Shown in pieces: positions 33,338 to 42,609 of a stretch of 64,000 nucleotides of DNA. A program made the translations under genes and the position numbers. The first letter of the stretch is position 1, and each line of letters opens with the position of its first letter. The notes under the pieces are model-generated. The model saw only the letters and a list, made by a program, of their open reading frames with translations, was not told the origin of the DNA and did not search any database. The stretch covers positions 1-64,000 of the forward strand of contig VXSP01000045.1 in the NCBI GenBank assembly GCA_009837885.1. The letters run 5' to 3'. Source of the stretch: Holophagales bacterium (GTDB lineage Bacteria; Acidobacteriota; Thermoanaerobaculia; Multivoradales; Multivoraceae).

Positions 33338-35575
33338 GTGGCGACCCCGGCAGTTACTTCGATGAATCCGGAAGGTGCGACCGCTGAAGATCTGATCGAA
33401 CCGTCGACCGCGACGGTTCCGGCCGAACCACTGGAGGCGGCTGAACCATTGGAGGCGGAGGGGGACCCGCCCGCGAAGCGGCAAGTGCCGGCCATCGTGC
33501 CTGGTCTCGCCGAGCACTACATCAACCGGGAGTTGAGTTGGCTGCGCTTCAACAGCCGGGTCCTTGAGGAAGCGCAGGATTCCAGGCATCCGCTGCTGGA
33601 GCGGGTCAAGTTCCTGTCGATCTACGGCAGCAACATGGACGAGTTCTTCATGGTCCGCGTCGCGGGCCTGGTGCGGCAACTCGAACGCGGCGCGCTGGAA
33701 GCGCCGCCGGACGGAATGACGCCGTCGGAGCAGTTGGCCGGCATCCGATCTCACCTCGAGCGCGAACGGCGGCTCGCCTATGTCTTCTGGCACGACGACC
33801 TGCTGCCCAAGCTGAAGGAAGCGGGGATCCAGATCGTCTCCTACGACTCCCTTTCGGCCAAGAAGAAGCGCAAGCTGAGGGCGTACTTCAAACGCGACAT
33901 CTTCCCCGTCCTGACGCCGCTGGCATTCGACCCGGGCCATCCGTTTCCTCACGTCTCGAACCTGAGCCTGAACCTGGCGGTGGTCATCGACGATGGCAGT
34001 CACGGTGAGCGCTTCGCCCGCGTAAAGGTGCCGCAGGTACTGCCGCGGCTGGTGCGGGCGCCGGGCAGCAGCCGCGACGAACTCGGTCTGGAGTCGGGGC
34101 GGGGCAGGTTCGTGTGGATCGAGGAGCTGATCGCGGCCAATCTCGACCTGCTGTTCCCCGGCTTCAAGATTGCGGCCGCCTACCCTTTCCGGGTCACGCG
34201 AGACGCCGACCTGGAGGTGGAGGAGGACGAGGCGGGCGATCTGCTGACGGCGATCGTCGAGGTCGTCGGGCAGAGGCACTTCGGCTCCGTCGTGCGCCTC
34301 GAGGTGCGCGAGGACATGCCGAAGCGCATCCGGGCGATCCTGGAGCGGAACATGGGGCTGGCGCGGTTCCAGGTCGACACGCTGCCGTCGCCGCTTGGTC
34401 TGGCCGACCTGAGCGAGATCGCGTTCCTCGACCTGCCCGAACTCCGCGACAGCGCGATCCGCCCCGTGCGCCATGCGGCGCTCAGGAGTGACGAATCCGT
34501 GTTCGAGGCGATCCGCCGGCGCGATCACCTCCTCTATCACCCGTACGACAGCTTTTCCCCGGTCGTTCGGTTGCTGCGGGAGGCGGCGGCCGACCCGGAC
34601 GTGATCGCGATCAAGCAGACCCTCTACCGTGTTGGGGCGAACTCACCCGTCGTCGAGGCCCTGATGGAGGCGCGCGAGAAAGGCAAGCAGGTCTCGGTCC
34701 TGGTCGAGTTGAAGGCGCGCTTCGACGAGGAGTACAACATCGGCTGGGCGCGGGCGCTGGAAGCCGCCGGCGTTCATGTCGTGTACGGCGTGATGGGGCT
34801 CAAGACCCACGCCAAAATGTGCCTCGTGGTCCGTCGGGAGGCGGGGAAGCTGCACTCCTACGCCCACCTCGCGACCGGCAACTACAACCCGGTGACCGCC
34901 CGCATCTATACGGACATCGGGCTGCTGACCGACGACTCCGAGATCACCTCGGACGTGGCCAAGCTGTTCAACGCGATCACCGGATACGCCCGTGAGGAGC
35001 ACTACAGCCGGCTACTCGTCGCGCCCGATCAAATGCGGCGGGAGCTCATCCGGCGAATCGAACGGGAGATCGAGGGCCACCGGCTGCGCGGTGACGGCCG
35101 CCTGATCTTCAAGATGAACTCGCTGGTCGACCGCGAGTGCATCGATGCGTTGTACCGCGCCTCCCAGGCCGGCGTCGAGGTGCTGCTGCAGGTGCGTGGA
35201 ATCTGCTGCCTGCGTCCGGGTGTGCCGGGCCTGTCCGAGAACATCTCGGTGACCTCGATCGTTGGCCGGTTCCTCGAGCATTCGCGGCTGTACTACTTCC
35301 GGAACGGCGGCGACGAGGAGCTGTTCACCGGCAGCGCCGATCTGATGCCTCGCAACCTGAACGGCCGCGTCGAACTGCTGTGTCCGATCCTGGAACCGGG
35401 CCTGCGGCAAGCGGCGCTCCAGGACATCCTGGCGCCGCACCTGGTCGACACTGCGAACTGCCGGCGTCTGGAGTCGGACGGCAGCTACACGCGAGTTGAG
35501 CCGGAGGTCGGCAGCGAGCCCCTGGATTCCCAGCGGGCGCTGCTCCAGGGCAGCCACGGCTGGCACCTGGAGTAG
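33338..35575 (+). CDS. ppk1: Polyphosphate kinase 1
   Basis: 745 residues from GTG 33338; ATG 33362 is possible and would drop a short tail. The PPK1 start YINRELSWLRFNSRVLEEA is clear, and the autophosphorylated His is in GLKTHAKMCLVV (His491 in this numbering). HLATGNYNPVTARIYTD and ENISVTSIVGRFLEHSRLYY are conserved PPK1 segments. The enzyme reversibly polymerises ATP gamma-phosphate into polyphosphate. The N-terminal 45 residues are a variable extension. A TAGAAT box at 33321 could be part of a promoter, but no -35 is obvious. The neighbours are not phosphate genes (no ppx or pho genes nearby). Confidence 0.95.
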   Translation: MATPAVTSMNPEGATAEDLIEPSTATVPAEPLEAAEPLEAEGDPPAKRQVPAIVPGLAEHYINRELSWLRFNSRVLEEAQDSRHPLLERVKFLSIYGSNMDEFFMVRVAGLVRQLERGALEAPPDGMTPSEQLAGIRSHLERERRLAYVFWHDDLLPKLKEAGIQIVSYDSLSAKKKRKLRAYFKRDIFPVLTPLAFDPGHPFPHVSNLSLNLAVVIDDGSHGERFARVKVPQVLPRLVRAPGSSRDELGLESGRGRFVWIEELIAANLDLLFPGFKIAAAYPFRVTRDADLEVEEDEAGDLLTAIVEVVGQRHFGSVVRLEVREDMPKRIRAILERNMGLARFQVDTLPSPLGLADLSEIAFLDLPELRDSAIRPVRHAALRSDESVFEAIRRRDHLLYHPYDSFSPVVRLLREAAADPDVIAIKQTLYRVGANSPVVEALMEAREKGKQVSVLVELKARFDEEYNIGWARALEAAGVHVVYGVMGLKTHAKMCLVVRREAGKLHSYAHLATGNYNPVTARIYTDIGLLTDDSEITSDVAKLFNAITGYAREEHYSRLLVAPDQMRRELIRRIEREIEGHRLRGDGRLIFKMNSLVDRECIDALYRASQAGVEVLLQVRGICCLRPGVPGLSENISVTSIVGRFLEHSRLYYFRNGGDEELFTGSADLMPRNLNGRVELLCPILEPGLRQAALQDILAPHLVDTANCRRLESDGSYTRVEPEVGSEPLDSQRALLQGSHGWHLE

Positions 35576-35599
35576 CGGTCGGCGTCGGCCGTCTCCGCT

Positions 35600-36427
35600 T
35601 CAGTCGACGTCGGCGAAGTCGGGTGCCCGCTTCTCCATGTTCGCCATCACGGCTTCGACCTGATTCGGCGAACCGATCAGGCCGACCTGCAGCCGCTCCT
35701 CGGTTTCGAGACCTTCGCGGACGCCGACCCTCGGGGCGGTGTCGAGCACCTGCTTGGCGGCGCGGATCGCGTGCGGCGAGTTGGCGGCGATCTCGCGGGC
35801 CAGGGCGAGGGCGTCGTCGAGCGGATTCTCGGACAGCCGGGTGACGAGCCCGAGTTCCGCCGCCTCGACGCCGCTGATCACGCGTCCCGTGAAGGTCAGT
35901 TCCTTGGCGATGTCGGAGCGCACCAGGTGTTGCAGCAACTGGGGACCGGCCATGTCGGGAATCAGGCCCCAGACGATCTCGCGCACCGAGAGCCTGGCTT
36001 CCGGGTGGACGACCCGCAGATCGGCCCCGAGCGCGATCTGGAAGCCGCCGCCGTAGGCCACGCCGTGGACCGCAGCAATGACGGGAACGGGCATCGCGTG
36101 CCAGCCCCAGGCCGCGAACTGGGCGCGGTTGGCGGGGTTCTCGTCGGTCCGCTGGACCAGTTCGCGCGTCGAGGATGGTGCGTCGCCGCTCTGCTGCATG
36201 GCGCGGAAACTGCCGAAATCGAGGCCGGCGCAGAAGGCGCGGCCGTTGCCGGAGAGCACGACTGCGCGCACCGACGAGTCCTCGGCCAATTCGCGGGCGG
36301 TGCTGCCCAGGGCGTCGAACATCGCGCCGTCCAGCGCGTTCAGTTTGTCCGCGCGGTCGAGACGTACATCGGCGACGCCGGCTTCGATGTCAACGGTGAG
36401 GCGGGGGCGGGCGGCTACGTCGGTCAT
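35600..36427 (-). CDS. Enoyl-CoA hydratase/isomerase (crotonase) family
   Basis: 275 residues. The oxyanion-hole segments are VLSGNGRAFCAGLDFGSFRA and VIAAVHGVAYGGGFQIALGA. The catalytic-region stretch SVREIVWGLIPDMAGPQLL has Glu and Asp at positions typical of a hydratase/isomerase rather than a dehalogenase. It acts on an acyl-CoA in the cytoplasm; chain length is unknown. It follows the glycerol kinase on the same strand with a 49-bp gap, so it may share the glpFK transcript, but no functional link is evident. Confidence 0.9.
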   Translation of the reverse strand: MTDVAARPRLTVDIEAGVADVRLDRADKLNALDGAMFDALGSTARELAEDSSVRAVVLSGNGRAFCAGLDFGSFRAMQQSGDAPSSTRELVQRTDENPANRAQFAAWGWHAMPVPVIAAVHGVAYGGGFQIALGADLRVVHPEARLSVREIVWGLIPDMAGPQLLQHLVRSDIAKELTFTGRVISGVEAAELGLVTRLSENPLDDALALAREIAANSPHAIRAAKQVLDTAPRVGVREGLETEERLQVGLIGSPNQVEAVMANMEKRAPDFADVD

Positions 36428-36476
36428 TGCGATCTCCGGATGCGTGGTCGGTTCAAGGGGCGAGAGCGTACCGCAG

Positions 36477-37964
36477 CTAGGCCTCGGCCCAGGCCCGCGA
36501 TCTCTCGACCGCCCGCTGCCAGCCGGCGGCGAGGCGCCGGCGCCCCGCGGGTGTCGATTGCGCTTCGAACTCCCGATCGAGGGCCCAGTTGCTCGTCACG
36601 TCGGCCTGGTCGCTCCAGAAGCCGACGGCGAGCCCGGCGAGGTAGGCGGCGCCGAGCGCGGTTGTCTCGGCCACGACCGGTCGCTGCACCCGTTTGCCGA
36701 GCAGGTCCGCCTGGAACTGCATCAGGCTGTCGTTGACCGCGGCGCCGCCGTCGACCCGGAGTTCGCGCATCCGCGAGCCGGCGTCGGCTTCCATGGCGCG
36801 GACGACGTCGAGGCTCTGGTAGGCCATCGACTCGACCGTGGCTCTGGCCACGTGGCCGGCGGTGGTCGAACGCTCGAGTCCGATGAGCAGCCCCCGGGCA
36901 TAGGGATCCCAGTGCGGCGCGCCGAGGCCGACGAAGGCCGGGACCAGGTAGACGCCGCCGCTGTCCGGTTCGCTCGCTGCCAGTTCCTCGATCTGGTCCG
37001 AACGTTCGATGAGTCCCAGCCCGTCCCGCAGCCACTGGACGGCGGCGCCGCCCACGAAGACGGAACCCTCGAGGCAATAGGTTGGCTTGCCCAGGAGCAC
37101 CCAGCCGACGGTGGTGAGGAGGCCGTTCTTCGATGAAACCGCGCGACTCCCGGTGTTCATCAGGATGAAGCAGCCGGTGCCGTAGGTGTTCTTCACCATG
37201 CCGCGCCGGAAGCAGCCCTGACCGAAGGTGGCCGCCTGCTGGTCGCCGGCGACCCCGGCGATCGGAATCCGCCGCCCGAACAGGCGCCGGTCCGTCCGCC
37301 CGAAGTCGCCGCTCGAGTCCCGTACCTCAGGCAGCATGGCGCGAGGCACGCGCAGGATGCCGAGCAGCTCATCGTCCCAGTCCAGCTTGTGGATGTCGAA
37401 CAGCAGGGTGCGCGAGGCGTTGCTCGCGTCCGTGGCGTGGACCTCGCCGCCGGTCAGGCGCCAGAGCAGGAACGTGTCTATCGTCCCGGCCAGGATCTCG
37501 CCGCGGCGGGCACGGGCGCGGAGCTTGTGCTTGTCGAGCAGGTAGGCGATCTTCGTGCCTGAGAAGTACGGATCGAGCACCAGGCCCGTCCTGGCGCGAA
37601 ACAGATCCTCGTGTCCCTGCTGCTTCAGTCGCTCACAGAGCGGTGCGGTGATGCGGCTCTGCCAGACGATCGCGTTGTCGATCGGCTTGCCGCTGTCGCG
37701 CTCCCACAGCACGACGGTTTCGCGCTGATTCGCGATGCCGATGGCGGCGATGTCGGCGGCGGAGGCGGACGCTTCCCGGATGGCGGCGCGGGCGGTGGCG
37801 AGCTGGGTCTTCCAGATCGCTTCGGGATCGTGCTCGACGTGGCCGGGCGACGGGTAGAGCTGAGGGAACTCCCGCTGTGCCGAAGCGGCGGCGGTGCCCT
37901 GATGCTCGAAGAGGATGGAACGGCTTGACGTGGTGCCCTGATCCAGGGCGAGGACGTAGTTCAT
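36477..37964 (-). CDS. glpK: Glycerol kinase
   Basis: 495 residues, full length. FGGY-kinase motifs: [19 protein letters not shown] (ATP phosphate 1), [34 protein letters not shown] and the C-terminal [20 protein letters not shown]. The GYxxGGAV segment of the family appears as [20 protein letters not shown]. It phosphorylates glycerol to glycerol-3-phosphate in the cytoplasm, trapping what the neighbouring facilitator brings in. It begins 11 bp after the end of the glycerol facilitator gene. No glpD or glpA is nearby. Confidence 0.96.
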   Translation of the reverse strand: MNYVLALDQGTTSSRSILFEHQGTAAASAQREFPQLYPSPGHVEHDPEAIWKTQLATARAAIREASASAADIAAIGIANQRETVVLWERDSGKPIDNAIVWQSRITAPLCERLKQQGHEDLFRARTGLVLDPYFSGTKIAYLLDKHKLRARARRGEILAGTIDTFLLWRLTGGEVHATDASNASRTLLFDIHKLDWDDELLGILRVPRAMLPEVRDSSGDFGRTDRRLFGRRIPIAGVAGDQQAATFGQGCFRRGMVKNTYGTGCFILMNTGSRAVSSKNGLLTTVGWVLLGKPTYCLEGSVFVGGAAVQWLRDGLGLIERSDQIEELAASEPDSGGVYLVPAFVGLGAPHWDPYARGLLIGLERSTTAGHVARATVESMAYQSLDVVRAMEADAGSRMRELRVDGGAAVNDSLMQFQADLLGKRVQRPVVAETTALGAAYLAGLAVGFWSDQADVTSNWALDREFEAQSTPAGRRRLAAGWQRAVERSRAWAEA

Positions 37965-37975
37965 GTCTGCCGGGT

Positions 37976-38722
37976 CTACCAGCCGAGACCGCGGAAGGCC
38001 AGGGCACCGAGCACTCCGCCGGCGAGCGGCCCGGCCACCGGCACCCAGGCGTAGCCCCAGTCGGAGCCGCCCTTGCCCGGGATCGGCAGGACCGCGTGGG
38101 CGATGCGGGGGCCCAGGTCGCGCGCCGGGTTGATCGCGTAGCCAGTGGGACCGCCCAGCGAGAGTCCGATTCCCCAGACCAGGAAACCGACGAGGAGAGG
38201 GTTGATCCCCGTGGCGAACACCGCCGACAGGTCGATCTCACCGGCGAGTTCGGAGGCGTTGGCCGCTATGGCCAGCACCCCGAAGACCAGAACGGCGGTG
38301 CCGACCACCTCGGTCACGAAGTTCGCGGTCCGGCGCCGGGGAATCTCCGGAGCAGTGCAGAAGACGCCGAGCTTCGCCGCGTGATCCGACGTGACCGCCC
38401 AGTGGGGCCTGTAGGTGAGGTAGACGATGACCGCGCCGGCGAAAGCGCCGAGCAACTGGGCGCCGATGTAGGCCGGCAACAGGGCCGCCTCGAGTTCGCC
38501 GATCGACCACAAGCCGACGCTGACGGCCGGGTTGATGTGCGCGCCGCTGATCCGGCCGACGCAGTAAACCGCCAGCGCTACGGCGAGCCCCCAGCCGGTC
38601 GCGATGACGATCCAGCCGCTGTCGTTCCCTTTGGTGCGGGCGAGGACCACGTTGGCCACGACGCCGTCACCCAGGATGATCAGGAGCGCGGTGCCGACCA
38701 GCTCGGCGACGAAGATGTCCAT
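37976..38722 (-). CDS. glpF: Aquaglyceroporin (MIP family), glycerol facilitator
   Basis: 248 residues with six spans. The two NPA boxes of the channel are [13 protein letters not shown] and [13 protein letters not shown]. The Asp after the second NPA (NPARD) is the aquaglyceroporin residue, so glycerol rather than only water is the expected cargo. A good Shine-Dalgarno (AAAGGAGA) precedes ATG 38722. The downstream glycerol kinase makes a compact uptake-and-phosphorylation unit. Divergent from the DUF2461 gene. Confidence 0.95.
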   Translation of the reverse strand: MDIFVAELVGTALLIILGDGVVANVVLARTKGNDSGWIVIATGWGLAVALAVYCVGRISGAHINPAVSVGLWSIGELEAALLPAYIGAQLLGAFAGAVIVYLTYRPHWAVTSDHAAKLGVFCTAPEIPRRRTANFVTEVVGTAVLVFGVLAIAANASELAGEIDLSAVFATGINPLLVGFLVWGIGLSLGGPTGYAINPARDLGPRIAHAVLPIPGKGGSDWGYAWVPVAGPLAGGVLGALAFRGLGW

Positions 38723-38805
38723 TCGGGTCTCCTTTAGCGAAGGGACCGAGAATACACTTCGCGTGGGCGAGAGCCCGGCCCCAAGGCGACTCCGAGGAGT
38801 AGACG

Positions 38806-39498
38806 ATGGACCGATGGAAGAACCCGTTTTCGAGACAGACCTTCGCCTTTCTGCGCGAACTCGCGGATAACAACGAGCGCGACTGGTTCAAGGCCAACGG
38901 TGAGCGTTATGAGGATGTCGTGCGTGAGCCGGCGCTGCAGTTCATCAGCGACTTCGGGACCCGGATCGACGAGGTTTCCGGCCACTTTCTGGCGGTGCCG
39001 CAGAAGGTAGGCGGTTCCCTGTTCCGCATCCACCGGGACGTGCGGTTCTCTCGCGACAAGCGGCCCTACAAGACCCACGTCGGCATCCACTTCCGTCACG
39101 AGCAGCATCGCGACGCCCATGCGCCCGGCTTCTACCTGCACATCGAACCGGGCAGCGTGTTCATGGGCGGCGGGATGTGGCGGCCCCACCCGGAGGCGCT
39201 GCGGGCGATCCGGCAGCAGATCGTGGGAGACGCGGACGGCTGGGCCGAGGTCACCGGGGATCCCGGGCTCGGTGGCGAGCTCGAACTGGGCGGTGAAAGT
39301 CTGAAGCGGGCCCCGCGAGGGTTTGACGCGGATCATCCCCGAATCGACGACATCAAGCGCAAGTCCTTCATGGCCGTCGCGCGGTTGAACCAGACCCGCC
39401 TGCTTGGCGCCGGCTTTCTGGACGAGTTCACGGGACTCTGCGTCGCCGCCTCGCCCCTGATGCGCTTCGTCTGCCGGGCGACCGGCGTCCCGTACTGA
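38806..39498 (+). CDS. DUF2461 family protein
   Basis: 230 residues. The family start is FSRQTFAFLRELADNNERDW, followed by FKANGERYEDVVREPALQFI and RIHRDVRFSRDKRPYKTHVG, which match DUF2461 (TIGR02453). GFYLHIEPGSVFMGGGMWRP is the next conserved block. Members are widespread single-domain proteins without an established function. A GAGGAG Shine-Dalgarno lies before ATG 38806. The neighbour on one side is glpF, divergent; the other side ends in palindromic repeat copy 3. Confidence 0.9.
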   Translation: MDRWKNPFSRQTFAFLRELADNNERDWFKANGERYEDVVREPALQFISDFGTRIDEVSGHFLAVPQKVGGSLFRIHRDVRFSRDKRPYKTHVGIHFRHEQHRDAHAPGFYLHIEPGSVFMGGGMWRPHPEALRAIRQQIVGDADGWAEVTGDPGLGGELELGGESLKRAPRGFDADHPRIDDIKRKSFMAVARLNQTRLLGAGFLDEFTGLCVAASPLMRFVCRATGVPY

Positions 39499-39512
39499 AG
39501 GCAAGGTGCCCT

Positions 39513-39656
39513 CGCGGCAGAAGACTGGGTGCGCCGGCGTGTCATCCGTGCGCCCGATGACGAGCGCACGGACTGTGACGCGTGTGGCGCGGAACGCGCC
39601 ACGCGGGTTCTCGCCGGCATCCGGCGCGGAGCGCCGGCTCTGGACCTTCTGCCGCG
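39513..39656. repeat. Dispersed palindromic element, copy 3 (expanded, between convergent genes)
   Basis: The outer arms CGCGGCAGAAG (39513-39523) and CTTCTGCCGCG (39646-39656) are perfect complements. The core ACTGGGTGCGCCGGCG follows the left arm. Compared with copies 1 and 5, this one has about 60 extra bases in the middle, themselves folded as two nested hairpins (CGTGCGC/GCGCACG and a GTGGCGCG/CGCGCCAC type). The right arm touches the stop of the convergent MutS-like gene. The element fills the space between DUF2461 and that gene. Confidence 0.8.
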
Positions 39657-41279
39657 CTAGCTCGCCTTGGTGCGGCGGCTGTCGACGGCTGTCGAGAGGT
39701 TCTCGAACGTAACCCCGAGGCGTTCGGCGGTGAGCGCCGCGAGGGACGTCCGGGCGACGCCGCCGTTGAACTGGTAGGTGCTCCGGCGGGCGTCGTCGAG
39801 TTCCACCTGGAGAAACTCCAGACCCAGTTCGTGGTGGTTCTCCTCGAGGGAACGGGCGTGGTCGAGGAAGTGGGTCGTGACGTAGGCCACCGGATCGACG
39901 CGGCGGAGCAACTGCAGGACCAGGGTGAAGACCTCGATGCCCTCCGACGGGTTGGTGCCCGAGCAGAGTTCGTCCAGGATGACCATCGAGCCGTGCTCCA
40001 TCTCCTCGAACAGGGTGCGGATGCGTACGAGTTCCCGGCCCAGGCGGCCCTCTACCTGGTCAGCGCTCTCGCGTTCGATCAGGGAGACGAAGAGCCCGTT
40101 CTGCACCCGCAGGCGGCCCCGGGCGCATGGTGCGTAGAGGCCCGACTGGGCGAGTAACTGGGCGAGCGCGATCGCCTGGATCAGTCGCGTCTTGCCGCCC
40201 GAGTTGGGCCCGGTCACGACGGTGATCGGCACACTGCCGGCGGTACCTACAGTGCAGGGGACGGGCGCCTGCTCCTGATGCAGCAGCAGGGGGTTCCACA
40301 GGTCCTCGCAGACGAACGCCGGCCCGGTGTCGTAGTCGGGAAGGAGTTCGGGGATGCACATCGCGAGGCCGCGCCCAGCGGCGCGGTCTCTCAGCGCGCG
40401 CACCGCCAGGTAGAGCTCCATCTGGCCAAGCAGTTGGATCAGCGGGATCAGGGCCGGGGACAGGGAGACGTAGACCCGCTCGATCACCCGGTTCAGGAGT
40501 TCCCGGTTCGTCATCGAGTAGCCGCCGATCCCCAACCTCAGCCGGCCCCAGAAGCGCTTGATCGGCCGCGTCCAGAAGCGGTTGTCGCTGCACTCTTCGA
40601 GGGAACGCACCTCGACCCGGCGGATCCGGCCGTCGCCGCCCAGGGAGATGTCGAGGTTCAGTTCGGCGAGCTGGTCTTCATAGTCCAGCAGGGCGGCGAG
40701 GGTCTCGTACTCCTCCGTCTCGTGGATCGCGGCCGCTCCCTCGTGGAGGCGCCTGAGACCGGAACGGGCGGATCCGAACCGGTCGTGCATCAGGTCGATG
40801 ACGAGACGGCTCTGCTTCAGGATGTCCAGGTTGTGGGCCGCCGTGTCGACGATGCGGTGATAGCGGGGCGTACGGTGAAGCGACAGCAGAGCGAACAGCT
40901 CGCGGTAGAGCTGTTTGGCTGACGCCAGGATCTCGTCGTTCTCGTCCATCTCGCGCAGGATCGACTGCCGGAACTCGATCGTCTGCAGATCGGTCGGGGT
41001 AGCGGATAGCGCGCGCCGGAGAAAGCGCTCGTTGATCGGGTACTGGACGCCGTCCATCTTGATCTCGAAGCTCTCCGCGATCAGCCGGTCGATGAACAGG
41101 TCCTGCTCGAAGAACTCGGGCCGCCAGGTGGTGGGCGGCGTCTCCGCCTCCGCCATCAGGTCATGGAACTCGGTGCCGATCTCCCGGCCGAGAATGGCGA
41201 GGCCGAGCAGGTCGGACAGAGCCTCCCGGTCGATGCCGAGAAAGGGCTCCCGGTTCAGGAGCTCCGGGATGGGGATCAT
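39657..41279 (-). CDS. MutS-domain ATPase (MutS-related, no mismatch-recognition domain)
   Basis: 540 residues. The C-terminal ATPase is a MutS domain V: Walker A VVTGPNSGGKTRLIQAIALA, Walker B MVILDELCSGTNPSEG and the THF His (VAYVTTHFLDHARSLEEN). The preceding helical core (LHRTPRYHRIVDTAAHNLDI and others) resembles the MutS lever and clamp. No mismatch-reading N-terminal domain with the Phe-x-Glu motif and no Smr endonuclease domain are present, so it is neither MutS1 nor MutS2 in full form. It may act in recombination or DNA-structure processing. It follows the DEAD-box helicase gene by 5 bp on the same strand. Confidence 0.85.
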   Translation of the reverse strand: MIPIPELLNREPFLGIDREALSDLLGLAILGREIGTEFHDLMAEAETPPTTWRPEFFEQDLFIDRLIAESFEIKMDGVQYPINERFLRRALSATPTDLQTIEFRQSILREMDENDEILASAKQLYRELFALLSLHRTPRYHRIVDTAAHNLDILKQSRLVIDLMHDRFGSARSGLRRLHEGAAAIHETEEYETLAALLDYEDQLAELNLDISLGGDGRIRRVEVRSLEECSDNRFWTRPIKRFWGRLRLGIGGYSMTNRELLNRVIERVYVSLSPALIPLIQLLGQMELYLAVRALRDRAAGRGLAMCIPELLPDYDTGPAFVCEDLWNPLLLHQEQAPVPCTVGTAGSVPITVVTGPNSGGKTRLIQAIALAQLLAQSGLYAPCARGRLRVQNGLFVSLIERESADQVEGRLGRELVRIRTLFEEMEHGSMVILDELCSGTNPSEGIEVFTLVLQLLRRVDPVAYVTTHFLDHARSLEENHHELGLEFLQVELDDARRSTYQFNGGVARTSLAALTAERLGVTFENLSTAVDSRRTKAS

Positions 41280-41284
41280 GGGGG

Positions 41285-42550
41285 TTAGCGGCGCAGCGGC
41301 GAGCGGCGGCGGCGCTCGTTGAGCGACCGCATTTCACGGTAGGGGGACACTCCCTCGACTTCGCTACGAGGCAGTGGGTGACCGAGCGCCAGCTCTATCT
41401 GGCGCACGATCGGCTTGTCGAGCCAGGTGCCGATCGACGACACGACCCCTTCGGCGGCGCCGCGGGCGGTGCGGCCGGCGCGGTGGATGTAGTCCTCGGC
41501 GGTGTCGGGAAGGTCGTAGTTCAGGATGTGCTCGATGCCCTGGACGTCGATGCCGCGGGCCGCGATGTTCGTTGCCACCAGGATGCGATGACGACCGGCG
41601 CGGAAACTCTCAAGAGCGTCGACCCGGTGCTTCTGCGAGCGGTCCGAGTGGATGCGCGCGACGCTGTGCCGTCCTCGCTCCAGCACGCGGCACAACCACT
41701 CGGCGTCGGACCGGCGCTTGGTGAAGACGAGGGTCGAGCCGGGGACCGAATCGAGCAGCGCCAGGGCGCAGCTCTTCTTGTCCTTCTCGTCGACCAGGTA
41801 GAGGCGGTGTTCGATTCCGGAAGCGGCGCCGCGGGGCGCCAGATCGATCCGGAGCGGGTCGTTCATGTAGCGCTGGGCCAGACGTTCGATCGGGGGCGGC
41901 ATGGTGGCCGAGAAGAGCATCGTGTGCCGCTTGCTGGGCACCTGGGTCACGATCCGCTGCACCTGAGGCATGAAGCCGAGGTCGAGCATGTGATCGGCTT
42001 CGTCCAGCACGAGTTCCTCGACGTTGCGGAGGCTCACCGTGCCGCGTTCGGTGTGGTCCAGGAGTCGCCCGGGCGTTGCGACCAGGACATCGGGGTCCCG
42101 GCGCAACTGGTCGAACTGGGGTCCGATCTTCACGCCTCCGATCAGGCAGGCCGAGGTGACTCGCAGGCGGCTCTTGCGGAAGACGTCGAGGAAGGCCTTG
42201 GTCTGCAGGGCGATCTCGCGCGTGGGGCAAACGACGAGCGCGCGCACGCCCTTGCCCCGGCCGAGCCGCTGGATGATCGGCAGGACGAAGGCGGCCGTCT
42301 TGCCGGAGCCGGTTTCGGCCAGACCGATCAGGTCCCTGCCGGCGATCGCGTCGGGGATCACGTCGGCCTGGATCGGCGTCGGGTGCTCGAAGCCGATCTC
42401 GGCGAGCACCTCCAGGATCTCCGGATTCAGCCCGAGGCTGCCGAAGTCCCTGTCGGTCGTCTCGACGTGATGCTGGGGTATCGCCGGCTCTGCAGGTGTT
42501 TCACCGGCGTTGTTCGGGGCGCATGTACCGTTCGCCACAGCGGTCATCAT
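41285..42550 (-). CDS. DEAD-box RNA helicase (RhlE-like)
   Basis: About 421 residues. Motifs in order: Q motif (GFEHPTPIQADVIP), motif I LAETGSGKTAAF, Ia CPTREIALQ, Ib TPGRLLDH, motif II VLDEADHMLDLGF, motif III LFSATMPP, motif IV TLVFTKRR, motif V LVATNIAARGIDVQG and motif VI YIHRAGRTARG. The short tail rich in Arg (NERRRRSPLRR) probably binds RNA. Such helicases remodel rRNA precursors and mRNA. I place the start at ATG 42550 or the adjacent 42547 (MTAVANGTC); an upstream in-frame ATG at 42613 overlaps the neighbouring gene. The MutS-like gene follows immediately and may be co-transcribed. Confidence 0.93.
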   Translation of the reverse strand: MMTAVANGTCAPNNAGETPAEPAIPQHHVETTDRDFGSLGLNPEILEVLAEIGFEHPTPIQADVIPDAIAGRDLIGLAETGSGKTAAFVLPIIQRLGRGKGVRALVVCPTREIALQTKAFLDVFRKSRLRVTSACLIGGVKIGPQFDQLRRDPDVLVATPGRLLDHTERGTVSLRNVEELVLDEADHMLDLGFMPQVQRIVTQVPSKRHTMLFSATMPPPIERLAQRYMNDPLRIDLAPRGAASGIEHRLYLVDEKDKKSCALALLDSVPGSTLVFTKRRSDAEWLCRVLERGRHSVARIHSDRSQKHRVDALESFRAGRHRILVATNIAARGIDVQGIEHILNYDLPDTAEDYIHRAGRTARGAAEGVVSSIGTWLDKPIVRQIELALGHPLPRSEVEGVSPYREMRSLNERRRRSPLRR

Positions 42551-42609
42551 ACCAGTGCGCCTGGCCCCTGTAAGTGATTGGTAGTCAGTGGTTTCACGCC
42601 TGTGAGCGG

